From the NCBI GenBank assembly GCA_018269055.1, contig JAFDVI010000034.1, positions 1-64,000 on the forward strand: a stretch of 64,000 bases of DNA, given 5' to 3'. Every line of letters starts with the position of its first letter. Within the stretch, counting starts at the first letter, position 1. The position numbers and the translations under genes are program-made. Below, in pieces: positions 48,262 to 58,239 of this stretch. The notes beneath the pieces were generated by a model that did no database searches, was not told the origin of the DNA, and saw nothing but the letters and a program-made list of their open reading frames with translations. The stretch comes from Acidobacteriota bacterium (GTDB taxonomy: Bacteria; Acidobacteriota; Blastocatellia; RBC074).

Positions 48262-49539
48262 ATGGCATTAGTAGACGATGGTATTCGTCAATTCAGGGAA
48301 GAAAATCCCTTCGCATCCATGATGTCGCGTTTCGATCACGCGGCTCGATTATTAAACCTCGACCCTGACCTTTATAAAGTTCTGCGTGTTCCCAACCGCG
48401 AGATCACGATTTATATCCCCGTTTTTATGGATGATGGTCATATCGAAGTCTTCACGGGCTATCGAGTGCAACATAACTTTGCCCGCGGCCCAGCCAAAGG
48501 CGGCATACGCTACGCGCCGGATGTGACGCTGGATGAAGTTCGCGCATTGGCCGCTTGGATGACGTGGAAATGCGCGGTTGTCAACATCCCGTTTGGCGGA
48601 GCCAAAGGCGGCATCATTTGCGATCCATCGCAAATGTCTCAGGGAGAGTTGGAGCGAATGACTCGGCGGTATACCGCCGAATTGGTGGACTTCATTGGCC
48701 CGGAGCGCGATGTCCCTGCGCCGGATATGAACACCAACGAACAGACCATGGCCTGGATTATGGACACTTATTCCATGCACGTGCGTCATACCGAAACCGC
48801 GGTTGTTACTGGGAAACCGATTGACTTGTCGGGCTCTCGCGGGCGCAGAGAAGCGACTGGGCGCGGAGTACTTTTTGTTGTTGACGAAGCCGTCCGAAAG
48901 CTGGGGATGAAACCGGAAAACACACGTGTCGTTGTGCAAGGTTCCGGAAACGTAGGGGGAATCGCCGCGAAGCTTATGCATGAGACAGGGTATAAAATCG
49001 TTGCTATTTCCGATGTTTATGGAGGAATTTACAATCCGAAGGGCGTGGATTTGCCACATGCCATGTCTTATTTGGCAGTCAATAAAACCCTTGAAAAATA
49101 TCCGGAAGCCCAGCACGTTTCCAACCAGGAATTACTGGAGCTTGATTGTGAGGTATTGGTTCCAGCGGCAACGGAAAATCAAATCACCAGCGCCAATGCT
49201 TCTCGAATTAAATGTAAGGTTTTGGCTGAGGGGGCAAACGGCCCAACTACAGCCAGGGCTGATGACATTCTCGAACAAAAAGGCGTCTTTGTTATTCCGG
49301 ACATTCTGGCCAATGCGGGTGGAGTGACTTGCAGTTATTTTGAATGGGTGCAGGATCGGATGGGGTATTTCTGGAAGGAGAAAATGGTGAACGAGAGGCT
49401 AAAAGATATTATGGTTGCCAGTTTCCACGACGTCTGTAAATACGCTGAAAGTCATGGGGTGAACAATCGAATTGCTGCCTACATGCTGGCAATCGACCGC
49501 GTCGCATATATTACGCGTGTCAGGGGGATCTATGCTTAA
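48262..49539 (+). CDS. Glutamate dehydrogenase (Glu/Leu/Phe/Val dehydrogenase family)
   Basis: 425 residues, start fixed by a strong AAGGAGG 6 bases upstream. Substrate motifs [21 protein letters not shown] and [16 protein letters not shown] with the catalytic Lys, [19 protein letters not shown], then the Rossmann loop [16 protein letters not shown]. The length is that of the hexameric small glutamate dehydrogenases. It interconverts glutamate and 2-oxoglutarate. Leucine or other amino-acid specificity cannot be excluded without structural comparison. Confidence 0.92.
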   Translation: MALVDDGIRQFREENPFASMMSRFDHAARLLNLDPDLYKVLRVPNREITIYIPVFMDDGHIEVFTGYRVQHNFARGPAKGGIRYAPDVTLDEVRALAAWMTWKCAVVNIPFGGAKGGIICDPSQMSQGELERMTRRYTAELVDFIGPERDVPAPDMNTNEQTMAWIMDTYSMHVRHTETAVVTGKPIDLSGSRGRREATGRGVLFVVDEAVRKLGMKPENTRVVVQGSGNVGGIAAKLMHETGYKIVAISDVYGGIYNPKGVDLPHAMSYLAVNKTLEKYPEAQHVSNQELLELDCEVLVPAATENQITSANASRIKCKVLAEGANGPTTARADDILEQKGVFVIPDILANAGGVTCSYFEWVQDRMGYFWKEKMVNERLKDIMVASFHDVCKYAESHGVNNRIAAYMLAIDRVAYITRVRGIYA

Positions 49540-49690
49540 TTTTGCGCCGCGCTGGCTGCTATGAGGACTTCTAAGACTGCGATGGATTGTTAAAAGAACA
49601 GCAAAAATCAGCGAGATTGGATCACCAATGAACTCGGGTTGCCCAGTGTCAAAACGCCGCTAAGTCTTTGCGAAGTGAATGAGATTGCAA

Positions 49691-49719
49691 TTGACACATT
49701 TAACACCATCGTATAGATT
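49691..49719 (+). promoter_or_regulatory. Sigma-70 promoter of the OmpA-like gene
   Basis: Perfect TTGACA at 49691-49696. The -10 is TAGATT at 49714-49719 (17-base spacing) or TATAGA at 49712-49717 (15-base spacing). Predicted start near 49726, giving a leader of about 180 bases. Confidence 0.65.
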
Positions 49720-49761
49720 CTGGTGCGGAGTAGTACCCAGTCTTCATTTTTCTTTGTGTTC

Positions 49762-49823
49762 GCCCTTAGCATTGAAAGCCGTTCGCGCGAGTGGTCTCCA
49801 CTTTTGATGAATAAGGGCTTTTT
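49762..49823 (+). promoter_or_regulatory. Leader hairpin with U-run (possible attenuator)
   Basis: GCCCTTA at 49762-49768 pairs with TAAGGGC at 49812-49818, directly followed by TTTTTG. A smaller hairpin (AGTGGTCTCCACT) lies in the loop. Placed between the promoter and the OmpA-like gene it could end transcripts early. The long loop makes this uncertain. Confidence 0.4.
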
Positions 49824-49906
49824 GTTTGATAGCCGAACGGATATTTCGTTCTGGAAGTAACAAGTAACTCAATAGACGTAAGTCACCCAATTCCAGGAGG
49901 AGAATT

Positions 49907-52222
49907 ATGAGTTTTGCGAGAAGATTGCTAGGTCTGACGCTCGCGCTCCTGATCATCGGAGTGGTTGTGAATGCTCAGACTCCGCGCTCAACAGATGATC
50001 CTCGCAACCTTGCCCCAACGGTTAATGGCGGCACCGGTCTTTTTACGGTTTATGATGCGCAGACATTGCGCAAGGGCGAGTTCAATTTTGGTTTTTTCGC
50101 CAATCACTTTCATCGTGATCCCGGCGATGTAACCTTCCAAAAATATCCGGTTAATTTCCAAATCGGATTCAGCGATCATTTAGAAGTTTTCGTCAACTTT
50201 GAAGCCCAAGAGGTAATCAGTGTTGGCAGCCCAGTTTTGCTCAGTGGCTTTTACCTCCCGGATGTTAGAACAAAAACATTACCGGTTGGTCGCCTTGTCA
50301 TTGTGCCGGGACAGAATACAGCTTCCATCACAATTGGAGATCCTTGCGGTAATGGAGGGTTTCCTGGACCCTGCCGTGCGCCGAACGTAGGTGGCTTGGG
50401 TGGTTTTGCTTCCGGGCCATTTGTTGCCCGTCCGAGTGGGAATGATACTGCGGTTTATGTCGGACTTGGTGCACCTGTGGGGGGCATTTTGCCCGCGCTG
50501 GTTCCGAATGCAAATCCGAACTATTTGCCAAATGCTCCATTCCTCGCTCGCTTTTCCGATCATCACACGGGTGATGTTTGGGTTGGTGGCAAAATTCGTT
50601 TTACCGGTCCGAAAAATCCATTTGGATTCGCTTTGATTCCGTTGCTGAAAATTCCAACCACTCGTGACCTCTACACCGGGTTGGAACGAGGCCGCGGCAC
50701 CGGCAACTTCGATTACGGCGTGATCGCAGCATTTGATGGCCGTCTGCACAAATACATTAACCTCAGCACGAACATTGGCTTCATCAAGAAAGGCGATCCG
50801 CGTGCTGAAGACATGAATCTTGGCCCGCTTTGCGCTGGTTGCGGAGTGATCCAGGGGTACGGCAGCAGCGAACGTTCACTGGATATTCCGAATGAACTTC
50901 GTTCTGGCATTGCTGTTGATTTTCCGCTGAGCCAGTACCTGCAATTGATTACGGAAGTCAGTTCAACCCATTACGTTGGTTCGCGTACACCTAGCTTGTT
51001 GACCAACAGTCCGGTTGATTTAATCGCTGGTATTCGTGTTTTCCCAACGCGATGGATTTCCATCAGTGCAGCGTATCAACGCCATTTGAATTGGTTCTCT
51101 GAAATTGACAGCCGTCACAGTCCGAATGGTTTCATCGCCGGATTGTCCATCGGCCACGTCAACGATCGTGAAGAACCCCTGCTGCCCAACCAGCCGCCGA
51201 CTGTGGCTTTGGCTTTGGGGAATGTCACTCAAGGGGCTAGCGACTTGCTGCGTGAATCTGCCAGCACGGTTTGCGCAGGCGATAAAGTTGATCTTCGCGC
51301 GACAGCGTCCGATCCGGATGGTGATGCCCTGGTTTACTCCTGGACTTCAACCGGCGGCCGTGTCGTTGGTGATGGCGCAAACACCGTTTTTGATACCACT
51401 GGTCTGGCTCCTGGCGATTACACCGTCACGGTCCAAGTGGACGATGGTTGCGGCTGTATTGCTTTTGACTCAAAGACGATTCACGTCACGGCCTGCCCGC
51501 CGCTGACAGTCTGCTTCGGCCCGAACCTGGATTTGAACGTCAGTTCATCGTCGGTTGATGCGGGTGAGAAAGTCACCTTCTCAACTGGTGGTGTGACGGG
51601 TGGTCGTAACTACGGCAGCGTCCGCTATGACTGGACAGCTTCGGCTGGCAGCATCAGTGGCAGCGGCCTGAGCGCGACGCTTGACACCACGGGGGTTCCG
51701 GGTGGAACCACCATCGAAGTCACTGTCAAGGCGACTTCGGATGCAGGCAATTGTTCGGCCAGCGGATCAGCTCGCACAAGCATTAAGGTGCCGCCGCCGC
51801 CGCCTGAACCACCCAAGCCGCAAGCTTCCGTGATTGATAACTGTGTAACGTTCAAGAAGAACGCGACGCGCGTTGATAACGCTTGCAAGGACATCTTGTC
51901 GAGCAAGGTGATTCCGGCTCTTCAAGCCGATCCGGGTGCCAAGGTTGTTGTTGATGGCTACCGCGGTGAGAAAGAGAAACCGGCAAGTATCAGCCTTGAT
52001 CGTGCGAAGAATGTTCGTGACCGACTGGCCGATGGCAAACTCGGTACGGCGATTGATGTCAACCGTATCGTGGTTCGTGACGGCGGAATTTCGCCTGATA
52101 CGCAAGTCCGCATCTGGCTGGTTCCGTCCAACGGCATAATGCCCGAAGGCCCAGCGCCAGCTTCGGTTGGTGATGTTACACCTGAAAAAGGTGGTCGCCG
52201 CCCGGCTCGCAGACCTAGGTAA
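49907..52222 (+). CDS. Outer-membrane barrel/PKD/OmpA-like C-terminal protein
   Basis: 771 residues with a signal peptide ([19 protein letters not shown]). Residues about 30-400 are a beta-barrel-like region ([51 protein letters not shown]). Two Ig/PKD-like domains follow ([20 protein letters not shown] and [19 protein letters not shown]), each Cys-containing. After a Pro-rich linker ([11 protein letters not shown]) comes an OmpA-like domain ([20 protein letters not shown], a form of the peptidoglycan-binding fold). The end is Arg/Pro-rich. It may anchor the outer membrane to peptidoglycan. A terminator follows. Confidence 0.8.
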   Translation: MSFARRLLGLTLALLIIGVVVNAQTPRSTDDPRNLAPTVNGGTGLFTVYDAQTLRKGEFNFGFFANHFHRDPGDVTFQKYPVNFQIGFSDHLEVFVNFEAQEVISVGSPVLLSGFYLPDVRTKTLPVGRLVIVPGQNTASITIGDPCGNGGFPGPCRAPNVGGLGGFASGPFVARPSGNDTAVYVGLGAPVGGILPALVPNANPNYLPNAPFLARFSDHHTGDVWVGGKIRFTGPKNPFGFALIPLLKIPTTRDLYTGLERGRGTGNFDYGVIAAFDGRLHKYINLSTNIGFIKKGDPRAEDMNLGPLCAGCGVIQGYGSSERSLDIPNELRSGIAVDFPLSQYLQLITEVSSTHYVGSRTPSLLTNSPVDLIAGIRVFPTRWISISAAYQRHLNWFSEIDSRHSPNGFIAGLSIGHVNDREEPLLPNQPPTVALALGNVTQGASDLLRESASTVCAGDKVDLRATASDPDGDALVYSWTSTGGRVVGDGANTVFDTTGLAPGDYTVTVQVDDGCGCIAFDSKTIHVTACPPLTVCFGPNLDLNVSSSSVDAGEKVTFSTGGVTGGRNYGSVRYDWTASAGSISGSGLSATLDTTGVPGGTTIEVTVKATSDAGNCSASGSARTSIKVPPPPPEPPKPQASVIDNCVTFKKNATRVDNACKDILSSKVIPALQADPGAKVVVDGYRGEKEKPASISLDRAKNVRDRLADGKLGTAIDVNRIVVRDGGISPDTQVRIWLVPSNGIMPEGPAPASVGDVTPEKGGRRPARRPR

Positions 52223-52251
52223 ACTTTTGGCTAGTTTGCCATAAAACTCAG

Positions 52252-52286
52252 GAGGCAGGTGGTCGTTGATCGCCTGCCTCTTTTTA
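52252..52286 (+). terminator. Rho-independent terminator after the OmpA-like gene
   Basis: GAGGCAGG at 52252-52259 pairs with CCTGCCTC at 52273-52280, followed directly by TTTTTAC. A good stem and U-tract 30 bases after the stop. Confidence 0.85.
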
Positions 52287-52302
52287 CTTGGTTCCATTGA
52301 AG

Positions 52303-53913
52303 GTGAGCAAATTTCCGGAATCTAGGGTTGGGCAAAAATTGTGTCTTGCCGCATTTGTTCTGGCGGTTTTGATCGCTGGATGGTTCAGGTTTTCCCAGAT
52401 CGAACTCAAGCCTTTTCACCACGACGAAGGTGTCAATTCATTTTTCCTGCTCAATCTCGCCCATTCAGGTGATTACAAATACGATCCTACCAATTACCAC
52501 GGCCCATCGCTTTATTATTTTGCCTTAGTCGCCTTGAGAATTTTTGGGGAAAACGATTTTGCGCTACGGCTATCACCAGTGCTTTTCGGGATTTTGACCG
52601 TCGCAATGGTCTGGTTGCTAAGACGGCAACTGGGGACGATTGGGACCCCTGTAGCTGCCTTTTGCATGGCGCTTTCACCTTGCCTGGTTTTTTATTCGCG
52701 GTACTTCATTCATGAAATGTCTTTCGGCTGCTTTTCGTTAGGCATCGTTGTGGGATGCTGGCGTTATGCCGAAGACAAAGCATTTAAGTGGTTGGCGCTG
52801 GCGGCGATTTCTTTTGGGTTACTGCTGGCGACAAAGGAAACCTCCATCATTACATTGGCCGTTTTTCTGGTTTCGATTGTCTGTGCTGCAATCTGGGATA
52901 CAACGAGAACATTGATTCAACAGCGCAGGTTTACTCCCGCCGCAATGGTAAAGGAGCTAAAAGATAACACCGCGTCGGTTTTGCCCTCACTAGATCACTT
53001 CATGGCGGCGACGATTATCACTGCGTTTATTTTTGTGCTTCTTTACTCTTCGTTTTTTACACATTGGCGGGGAGTTACAGATTTTTTTCGAGCAATCGCT
53101 CATTGGACAGAAGAACGCAGCAGCACCGATCATGTCAAAATCTTCTCGTATTATTTGGGGATTTTGCTGAAACTTGAACTACCACTGTTGATAGGAGCCT
53201 TGTTGGCTGGAATCTTTATTATTTGGCGTGGCGATCGGTTTTGGCTTTTTACGGGAGCTTGGACGTTTGGAATAACGCTGGCCTATTCAAAAATTCCATA
53301 CAAGACCCCTTGGCTACTTCTAAGCATAGTTGTGCCAATGACACTGGTTTGTGGTTACCTCGCGGAGCAGGTTTACCAGATACTTCGATTTCCTGTCTTG
53401 AGGGTTATTTGGGGCGCAGTAATTTTCGTTGCCTTGCTTGCTTGTGGGCGGCTGGCTTGGAAGGTGAATTTTGAAAAATATGATGATAACGGAAATGAGA
53501 GTGGTTACTTTGTAGGATTTGGCAAAAAGCATCAATGGCGTCCATACATTGATGGACAGTATGGTTACATATATGCACATACAGATCGCGAGTTTTTAGC
53601 CTTGATGGACGAGATCAAACGCGAAGCCAACGCTTTTCCCGAAAAGGAAAAGACCGGCATTTATGTCGCTTCACCTGATTACTGGCCTATGCCTTGGTAC
53701 GTGAGAGATTACCCGGAGACAATGTTTTCCGGGCAATGGCCTGGAGTTGCGAGTGAAGCACCATCAATTTCGCAGAAAATCATCATTGCAAACACCGATC
53801 AACGAGCGAACATGAGCGGGGTTGCTGGATGGCGTGCGAGTTCGCGAAACTACAAACTACGCCCCGGTGTTGAGCTGATGTATTTTGTTCGTGAAGAAGC
53901 GCAGCAAAAATGA
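52303..53913 (+). CDS. TIGR03663/Agl23-type membrane protein (GT39-like)
   Basis: About 536 residues from the GTG at 52303. TTG codons at 52288 and 52297 are alternatives; no strong ribosome-binding site decides. Ten or more membrane helices. The first periplasmic loop, SQIELKPFHHDEGVNSFFLL, matches the acidic DE/HHDEG site of lipid-linked-sugar GT-C glycosyltransferases, and YDPTNYHGPSLYYFALVA is the TIGR03663 signature region. Members are linked to flippase-associated glycan transfer. Base composition is more AT-rich than the neighbouring genes. Confidence 0.78.
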   Translation: MSKFPESRVGQKLCLAAFVLAVLIAGWFRFSQIELKPFHHDEGVNSFFLLNLAHSGDYKYDPTNYHGPSLYYFALVALRIFGENDFALRLSPVLFGILTVAMVWLLRRQLGTIGTPVAAFCMALSPCLVFYSRYFIHEMSFGCFSLGIVVGCWRYAEDKAFKWLALAAISFGLLLATKETSIITLAVFLVSIVCAAIWDTTRTLIQQRRFTPAAMVKELKDNTASVLPSLDHFMAATIITAFIFVLLYSSFFTHWRGVTDFFRAIAHWTEERSSTDHVKIFSYYLGILLKLELPLLIGALLAGIFIIWRGDRFWLFTGAWTFGITLAYSKIPYKTPWLLLSIVVPMTLVCGYLAEQVYQILRFPVLRVIWGAVIFVALLACGRLAWKVNFEKYDDNGNESGYFVGFGKKHQWRPYIDGQYGYIYAHTDREFLALMDEIKREANAFPEKEKTGIYVASPDYWPMPWYVRDYPETMFSGQWPGVASEAPSISQKIIIANTDQRANMSGVAGWRASSRNYKLRPGVELMYFVREEAQQK

Positions 53914-53976
53914 AGCAGGTAATTATTGAGCAGGAGAAAAAATCGCTTGTTGGCTTTCGCCCTGAAAAAAAAGTTT

Positions 53977-54381
53977 ATGCTACGTTACTCGGTGGGAACT
54001 CTGATTTTAGTGTTGAGTGGATTGACCGCTTGCACTAATCCGCAACCATCGCGTTCCGCGTTGCCAAATCCCGTCACGGAAACAACCCAAAATCCGTTAG
54101 CGGACTTGGCTGCAGCCGCTTCGGAAGGCAAATCACTGTATGTAGTGAATTGCTCATTGTGTCATGGCGAAGATGGCAAGTCCTCGGAAGATTCACTTGG
54201 AGTTAAACCTCCTGATTTAACGACTGGCAAAGTCGTTACCGGTTCCGATGGTACGATCTTTCTGGCAATTAAAAATGGCGTCAAGAAGGATGGAAGACAA
54301 ACTATGCCACCAGCCAAAAAACTGTCGGACGAAGAAATCTGGCAATTAGTAGCCTATGTTCGTATTTTGGCAAAGCACTGA
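53977..54381 (+). CDS. Lipoprotein monohaem cytochrome c
   Basis: 134 residues from the ATG at 53977; TTG starts at 53926-53950 would add a basic tail. The signal peptide ends in a lipobox (VLSGLTAC), so the protein should be a periplasm-facing lipoprotein. One haem site CSLCHGED (CxxCH), with the distal Met in RQTMPPAKKLSDEE. Cytochrome_CBB3/c-type domain with EIWQLVAYVRIL at the end. It is 63 bases downstream of the TIGR03663-type gene and ends at a strong two-way terminator. Electron partner unknown. Confidence 0.88.
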   Translation: MLRYSVGTLILVLSGLTACTNPQPSRSALPNPVTETTQNPLADLAAAASEGKSLYVVNCSLCHGEDGKSSEDSLGVKPPDLTTGKVVTGSDGTIFLAIKNGVKKDGRQTMPPAKKLSDEEIWQLVAYVRILAKH

Positions 54382-54406
54382 AGCGATAAAGAACGCTATT
54401 AATGGA

Positions 54407-54446
54407 TTTAGGGCTGAAACGCTTGTCAAAACGTTTCAGCCCTAAA
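54407..54446. terminator. Bidirectional terminator between convergent genes
   Basis: A perfect 15-base stem (TTTAGGGCTGAAACG at 54407-54421 with its complement at 54432-54446) and a 10-base loop. A/U-rich ends on both sides fit termination of the cytochrome gene on the plus strand and the hypothetical gene on the minus strand. Confidence 0.85.
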
Positions 54447-54474
54447 AATTGAAGCTGGGAAGAAATTCAGATTG

Positions 54475-54822
54475 TTATTGCATCTCGATGCCAACTGCTC
54501 GAAGTGCATCAATGGCAAATGGTCGTGATTCCATCAGTCGCATTTGTCCATCACACACGATAGCCAACGGACGACCACTTTGTTTTTTGCCAGCCATTGC
54601 ATCTTCGTCAAACTCTTCGCCAGTGGTAAGCAACCACATATCAGTCAACCATTCATGAATAATCGAGTTGACCTTCGCTTCCTGATGCAATCGCTTGACT
54701 GAAATCGCGGGATTATCAACAACCTGGTTTTCAATCACCGAATTGGAATCAATATTGTTGTTGACAGCGATCAATTCTTCAGCGCCTGACGGCATATTCA
54801 GTTCACTTGTTTTCTTGACCAT
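54475..54822 (-). CDS. Hypothetical protein
   Basis: 115 residues from the ATG at 54822, with GAGG 9 bases upstream; a longer frame to 54891 is possible. No family recognised. The N-terminal half is Asn/Glu/Ile-rich and polar (IAVNNNIDSNSVIENQ), the C-terminal half mixed helical (EWLTDMWLLTTGEEFDEDAM, RPLAIVCDGQMRLMESRPFA). No signal peptide or membrane helix. It converges on the cytochrome c gene across a terminator, with a long empty region upstream. Confidence 0.5.
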   Translation of the reverse strand: MVKKTSELNMPSGAEELIAVNNNIDSNSVIENQVVDNPAISVKRLHQEAKVNSIIHEWLTDMWLLTTGEEFDEDAMAGKKQSGRPLAIVCDGQMRLMESRPFAIDALRAVGIEMQ

Positions 54823-55535
54823 CTCTTTTTCCTCGATTTTCAAAATCCAACTCCTGCAAAAGTACAAGACCTGATGCTCAAACTCTTTCAATACTTCTCA
54901 AACACAAACTTCTGACGCAACCGCAATGCCAGAAGTTGCTCGGTACCTGTGGATCGTTTTCTCAACCTGAAAAATTCCAAAACTATTCTCAGAACGGCAA
55001 TAATTTTATGCTCTTGCAATTGCTCAAAGATATGAAGCCTTGATCTGAGGGGGCATCAAGCCCTGACTTCAGTCCAATGGTGAAATAAAACACATCACAA
55101 ACCAAGCAATAATTACCCGCTATCGTATTTCTCAGGTCGCCATTTGGTGTTTTTCTGTCAACGATTGAAGACGGCAGTTGACGGCAAAGGCTGGTCTTTG
55201 ATGAAAATATTACAGGGATCGAATAGTCGTTAGCTTGACTTTGAACCGAGGGTACTTATTATTCCTCTCGTCCTCAAAAGTCTTTCGTAATCATTACTGA
55301 TCACTGAAAACAATATGCGGTAAACCTCAGGTCGAAGGAAGTGCTTCACTCCTCTTCATTCCACTTTGGATTTCGTTGTGCCCTGTTCGTAGAAGCATCG
55401 CCCATTCAGCTTGGCCAAAGTTTACCTAGAAGACATGAACCATCGTGCGGAGCGAAGTCAGTGACGAACTCCGCCAAGAAATTCCTGTCCGACCCCCTGC
55501 TGTCACCCCACAATTACCGTCAGTAGGAGACAAAC
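54823..55535. other. Long AT-rich intergenic region
   Basis: 713 bases between two divergently transcribed genes of unknown function. A 61-codon frame at 55341-55526 has no ribosome-binding site and no recognisable product. I see no tRNA, CRISPR or clear riboswitch. Weak promoter-like TTGACT at 55235 lacks a good -10. Ends with AGGAG before the gene at 55536. Confidence 0.4.
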
Positions 55536-57113
55536 ATGGGAAGGGTTCTTGAATATCAGGAAGTCATTAACACACCGGAGGCTAAGGGAATGCGAACCTT
55601 GCCTTCGTCACGTGGCGTTGTAATCAACTTCAATGAGTTGAAAGCCCGGCGCGAATCGCGTCTGCCCGTGCCCCATACTGTGCCGACCGGGAGAGAATAT
55701 GTGGCTGCAACTTATTCTCAACTGAAAGCGGAGGCTCGGAATAATCCGCTTTTAGCTTGTGGACGCCAACTGCTTCAACTTGATCCACGCACAATCGGTG
55801 AACCAAAAGATGAATTGTCGGCGCAGTTGCTGACGGACTTTGCAGGGTTGGATGACGCCAATTGGACTCCGCCGGATAGTCAACTTGCCGTCAGTCCGAA
55901 TTATTTGATTGCGGTCGTCAACGCAACCTTTGCTATTTTTGACAGACGAGGCGGGGAGTTGCTGCGCCGGACATTGGCGGATGTTTTTGGACGATTGGTT
56001 GACGACGCCATTATTTACAACCCAAAAGTCCTGTATGACCAGTTTCGAAATAGTTGGGTGATGGTCTCTTGCGCGCGCAGCGTTGATTCTCAACGATCCT
56101 GGTTTCTACTGGCTTATTCGGAGGATGAAAATCCTCTGGGCCGATGGCGGTTGTGGGCATTGGATGCGGGGTATGACGGATTACTGAATACCTCTTATTG
56201 GCCAGAAGGCTTGGGCTTGTCCGTTGACAATTCGCTGCTTTATTTGGCGGCAAATATGTTCAACGGGCAGGGAGAGTTTGTTTATTCCAAATTGCGAGTT
56301 CTGAATATCCGCGAAATTCAAATCGGCAGCGTTGTGCATGGATGGGATTTTTGGCAACTTCGCAATGCCGATGGCTCGCTTGCATTCGGAGTGCAGCCCG
56401 CAATCAACCTACGAGCGGCAGGAGCACAATACCTGCTCAATGCGACTTCCGATGGCCAGGGAATGACATTATGGGCCGTTACACAACCGGCTCGCCAATC
56501 TCCCAGGTTGATGCGCCGGTTTGTTGCGACAACGAATTTTCATATTGCTCCTGATGCTCAACAGCTTTCGACAGGGATTGAAATTGGGCTGGGAGATACG
56601 CGCCTGGTTAACGTCGTTTTCCGTCACGGGTTGTTATGGGCGGCTCATACCGTTGCGGCAAACTGGGCAGAGGCGACAAATACCGCCGCAATTCATTGGG
56701 TTCAGATCAACCCGCGTGCAGGTTGCATCACCCAACAGGGAATTTACGGGTCGCCGCGTCGCCACTATTTCTGTCCGGCAGTGATGGTTGACGGCGAAGG
56801 CAATATGTTGATGGTGTTCAATCGCGTCAGCGATCACGAGACGCCTTCGATTTGCTTCACAGGTCGTCGCGCAGCCGATGAAAATGGGTTCCTGCAATCA
56901 AGCGAGTTGCTGATGTACAGTCCAACTTCGGCTTACTGCGAATGGAGCAATTTCAACGGGGCGGCAATCGCTCCTGATGAAACCGATGTTTGGATTATCA
57001 GTCAATACATTGCCACAGATTCCGATTTGCCAACCTGGATCGGAGCCATCAGCTATGCCGAACCTGATCAGCAAATGGTTGATCGTTATCATGGCCAAGT
57101 CGTATATGTGTGA
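55536..57113 (+). CDS. Hypothetical protein, probable beta-propeller-like fold
   Basis: 525 residues, start supported by TAGGAGACAAAC before ATG. No family recognised. No signal peptide. From about residue 105 there are repeated beta-rich motifs: DSQLAVSPNYLIAVVNATFA, YDQFRNSWVMVSCARSV, WPEGLGLSVDNSLLYLAANM, VMVDGEGNMLMVFNRVS and FNGAAIAPDETDVWIISQYI, spaced like blades of a propeller. The first 90 residues are charged and Arg-rich. It stands alone between a 700-base empty region and the ABC permease pair. Confidence 0.6.
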   Translation: MGRVLEYQEVINTPEAKGMRTLPSSRGVVINFNELKARRESRLPVPHTVPTGREYVAATYSQLKAEARNNPLLACGRQLLQLDPRTIGEPKDELSAQLLTDFAGLDDANWTPPDSQLAVSPNYLIAVVNATFAIFDRRGGELLRRTLADVFGRLVDDAIIYNPKVLYDQFRNSWVMVSCARSVDSQRSWFLLAYSEDENPLGRWRLWALDAGYDGLLNTSYWPEGLGLSVDNSLLYLAANMFNGQGEFVYSKLRVLNIREIQIGSVVHGWDFWQLRNADGSLAFGVQPAINLRAAGAQYLLNATSDGQGMTLWAVTQPARQSPRLMRRFVATTNFHIAPDAQQLSTGIEIGLGDTRLVNVVFRHGLLWAAHTVAANWAEATNTAAIHWVQINPRAGCITQQGIYGSPRRHYFCPAVMVDGEGNMLMVFNRVSDHETPSICFTGRRAADENGFLQSSELLMYSPTSAYCEWSNFNGAAIAPDETDVWIISQYIATDSDLPTWIGAISYAEPDQQMVDRYHGQVVYV

Positions 57114-57254
57114 TTGATTGGTTGAAGCGCGCCGCTCATCGCGGAAAATAAGGTCAAACAGAGACGATTTTCCATCCTGAGCGGCGCTGAGTTGTTTTCT
57201 CCCCTAGTTCCAGCCAACTCCCAACTCGCAACTTCCTCTGGTATCATCCGCCGC

Positions 57255-58187
57255 ATGTTGAACATTTTGTTTGTGTTGGCCAAACGCCTGCTGTTTGTGC
57301 TGCCCGTCGTGTGGGCGGTGGTGACGCTTGTTTTTTTGTTGATTCATATTGTTCCGGGCGATCCGGTTCGCAATTCGCTCGGCGAAAATGCAACGGAAGT
57401 GCAAGTCGCCGAACTCAAGCACAAACTTGGACTCGATCTGCCGCTTGCCAACCAATACTTCAATTACTGGCGCGGGGTGTTACAAGGCGATCTTGGCGTC
57501 AGTTTGCTCAACCCATCCAATGAAGTTTTTGAGAAAATCTTTTCGCGGTATCCAGCGACGATTGAATTGGCCATTGCAGGGTTGATCGTCGCAATTTCAA
57601 TAGCCGTTCCGCTGGGCGTTACAGCCGGTCGCCATCAAGGCCAACTGCTGGACAACATCGCTTCCGTCGCAGCGTTGTTAGGAATCAGCATGCCTGGATT
57701 CGTGCTCGGCCCGTTGATGATTTTGCTGTTTGCCATCAAATTGGACTGGCTGCCGGTTTCCGGGCGATACGGATTTGAGTATCTGATTTTGCCCGCCGTC
57801 ACGCTCGGAGCACCGCTGGCGGCGATTTTGACGCGAATGGTTCGTTCCAGCGTGATCGAAGAGCTCAATGAAGATTACGTTCGCACCGCGCGAGCCAAGG
57901 GGCTGAACGAGCGTCAAGTGGTTTACAAACACGTTTTGAAAAACGGTTTGATTCCGGTCGTTACCGTCATCGGATTGCAGTTTGGCGTATTGCTGGCCGG
58001 AGCGATCATCACTGAAATGATCTTCAGTTGGCCGGGGCTTGGCCGGTTGACGATTGATTCGATCAACTCGCGCGATTATCCGATGGTGCAAGGATGCATT
58101 CTGATGATTGCGCTGACGTACATCATCGCCAACCTCATCACAGATTTCGCGTACAGGCTGTTGGACCCGCGAATCAAAGTCGAGTAA
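57255..58187 (+). CDS. ABC transporter permease, dipeptide/oligopeptide type (DppB/OppB-like)
   Basis: 310 residues from the ATG at 57255; the frame extends 21 codons upstream but the family start (LAKRLLFVLPVVWAVVTLVF) fits here. Six membrane helices; IHIVPGDPVRNSLGENAT after helix 1 and the EAA loop ELNEDYVRTARAKGLNERQV. It forms the inner-membrane channel with the next gene product. No solute-binding protein or ATPase gene lies beside it, so these must be encoded elsewhere. Confidence 0.92.
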   Translation: MLNILFVLAKRLLFVLPVVWAVVTLVFLLIHIVPGDPVRNSLGENATEVQVAELKHKLGLDLPLANQYFNYWRGVLQGDLGVSLLNPSNEVFEKIFSRYPATIELAIAGLIVAISIAVPLGVTAGRHQGQLLDNIASVAALLGISMPGFVLGPLMILLFAIKLDWLPVSGRYGFEYLILPAVTLGAPLAAILTRMVRSSVIEELNEDYVRTARAKGLNERQVVYKHVLKNGLIPVVTVIGLQFGVLLAGAIITEMIFSWPGLGRLTIDSINSRDYPMVQGCILMIALTYIIANLITDFAYRLLDPRIKVE

Positions 58188-58239
58188 ACGGTGTTCGGCG
58201 GCTTGTTGAAAAACCGAGCCCCGCCACCAACCACCAGAT

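Larger units (their letters stand above)
49540..49906. other. Intergenic region with promoter and long leader before the OmpA-like gene
   Basis: 367 bases without a credible gene. It holds a sigma-70-type promoter (49691-49719), a leader of about 180 bases with a hairpin and U-run (49762-49823), and the ribosome-binding site AGGAGGAG before 49907. Confidence 0.6.

Noticed and set aside
49744-49956. 70-codon minus-strand frame in the OmpA leader
   Set aside because: It overlaps the start of the OmpA-like gene and a promoter-leader region, with no ribosome-binding site.
55341-55526. 61-codon frame in the long gap
   Set aside because: Non-ATG-type start, no ribosome-binding site, no recognisable product.
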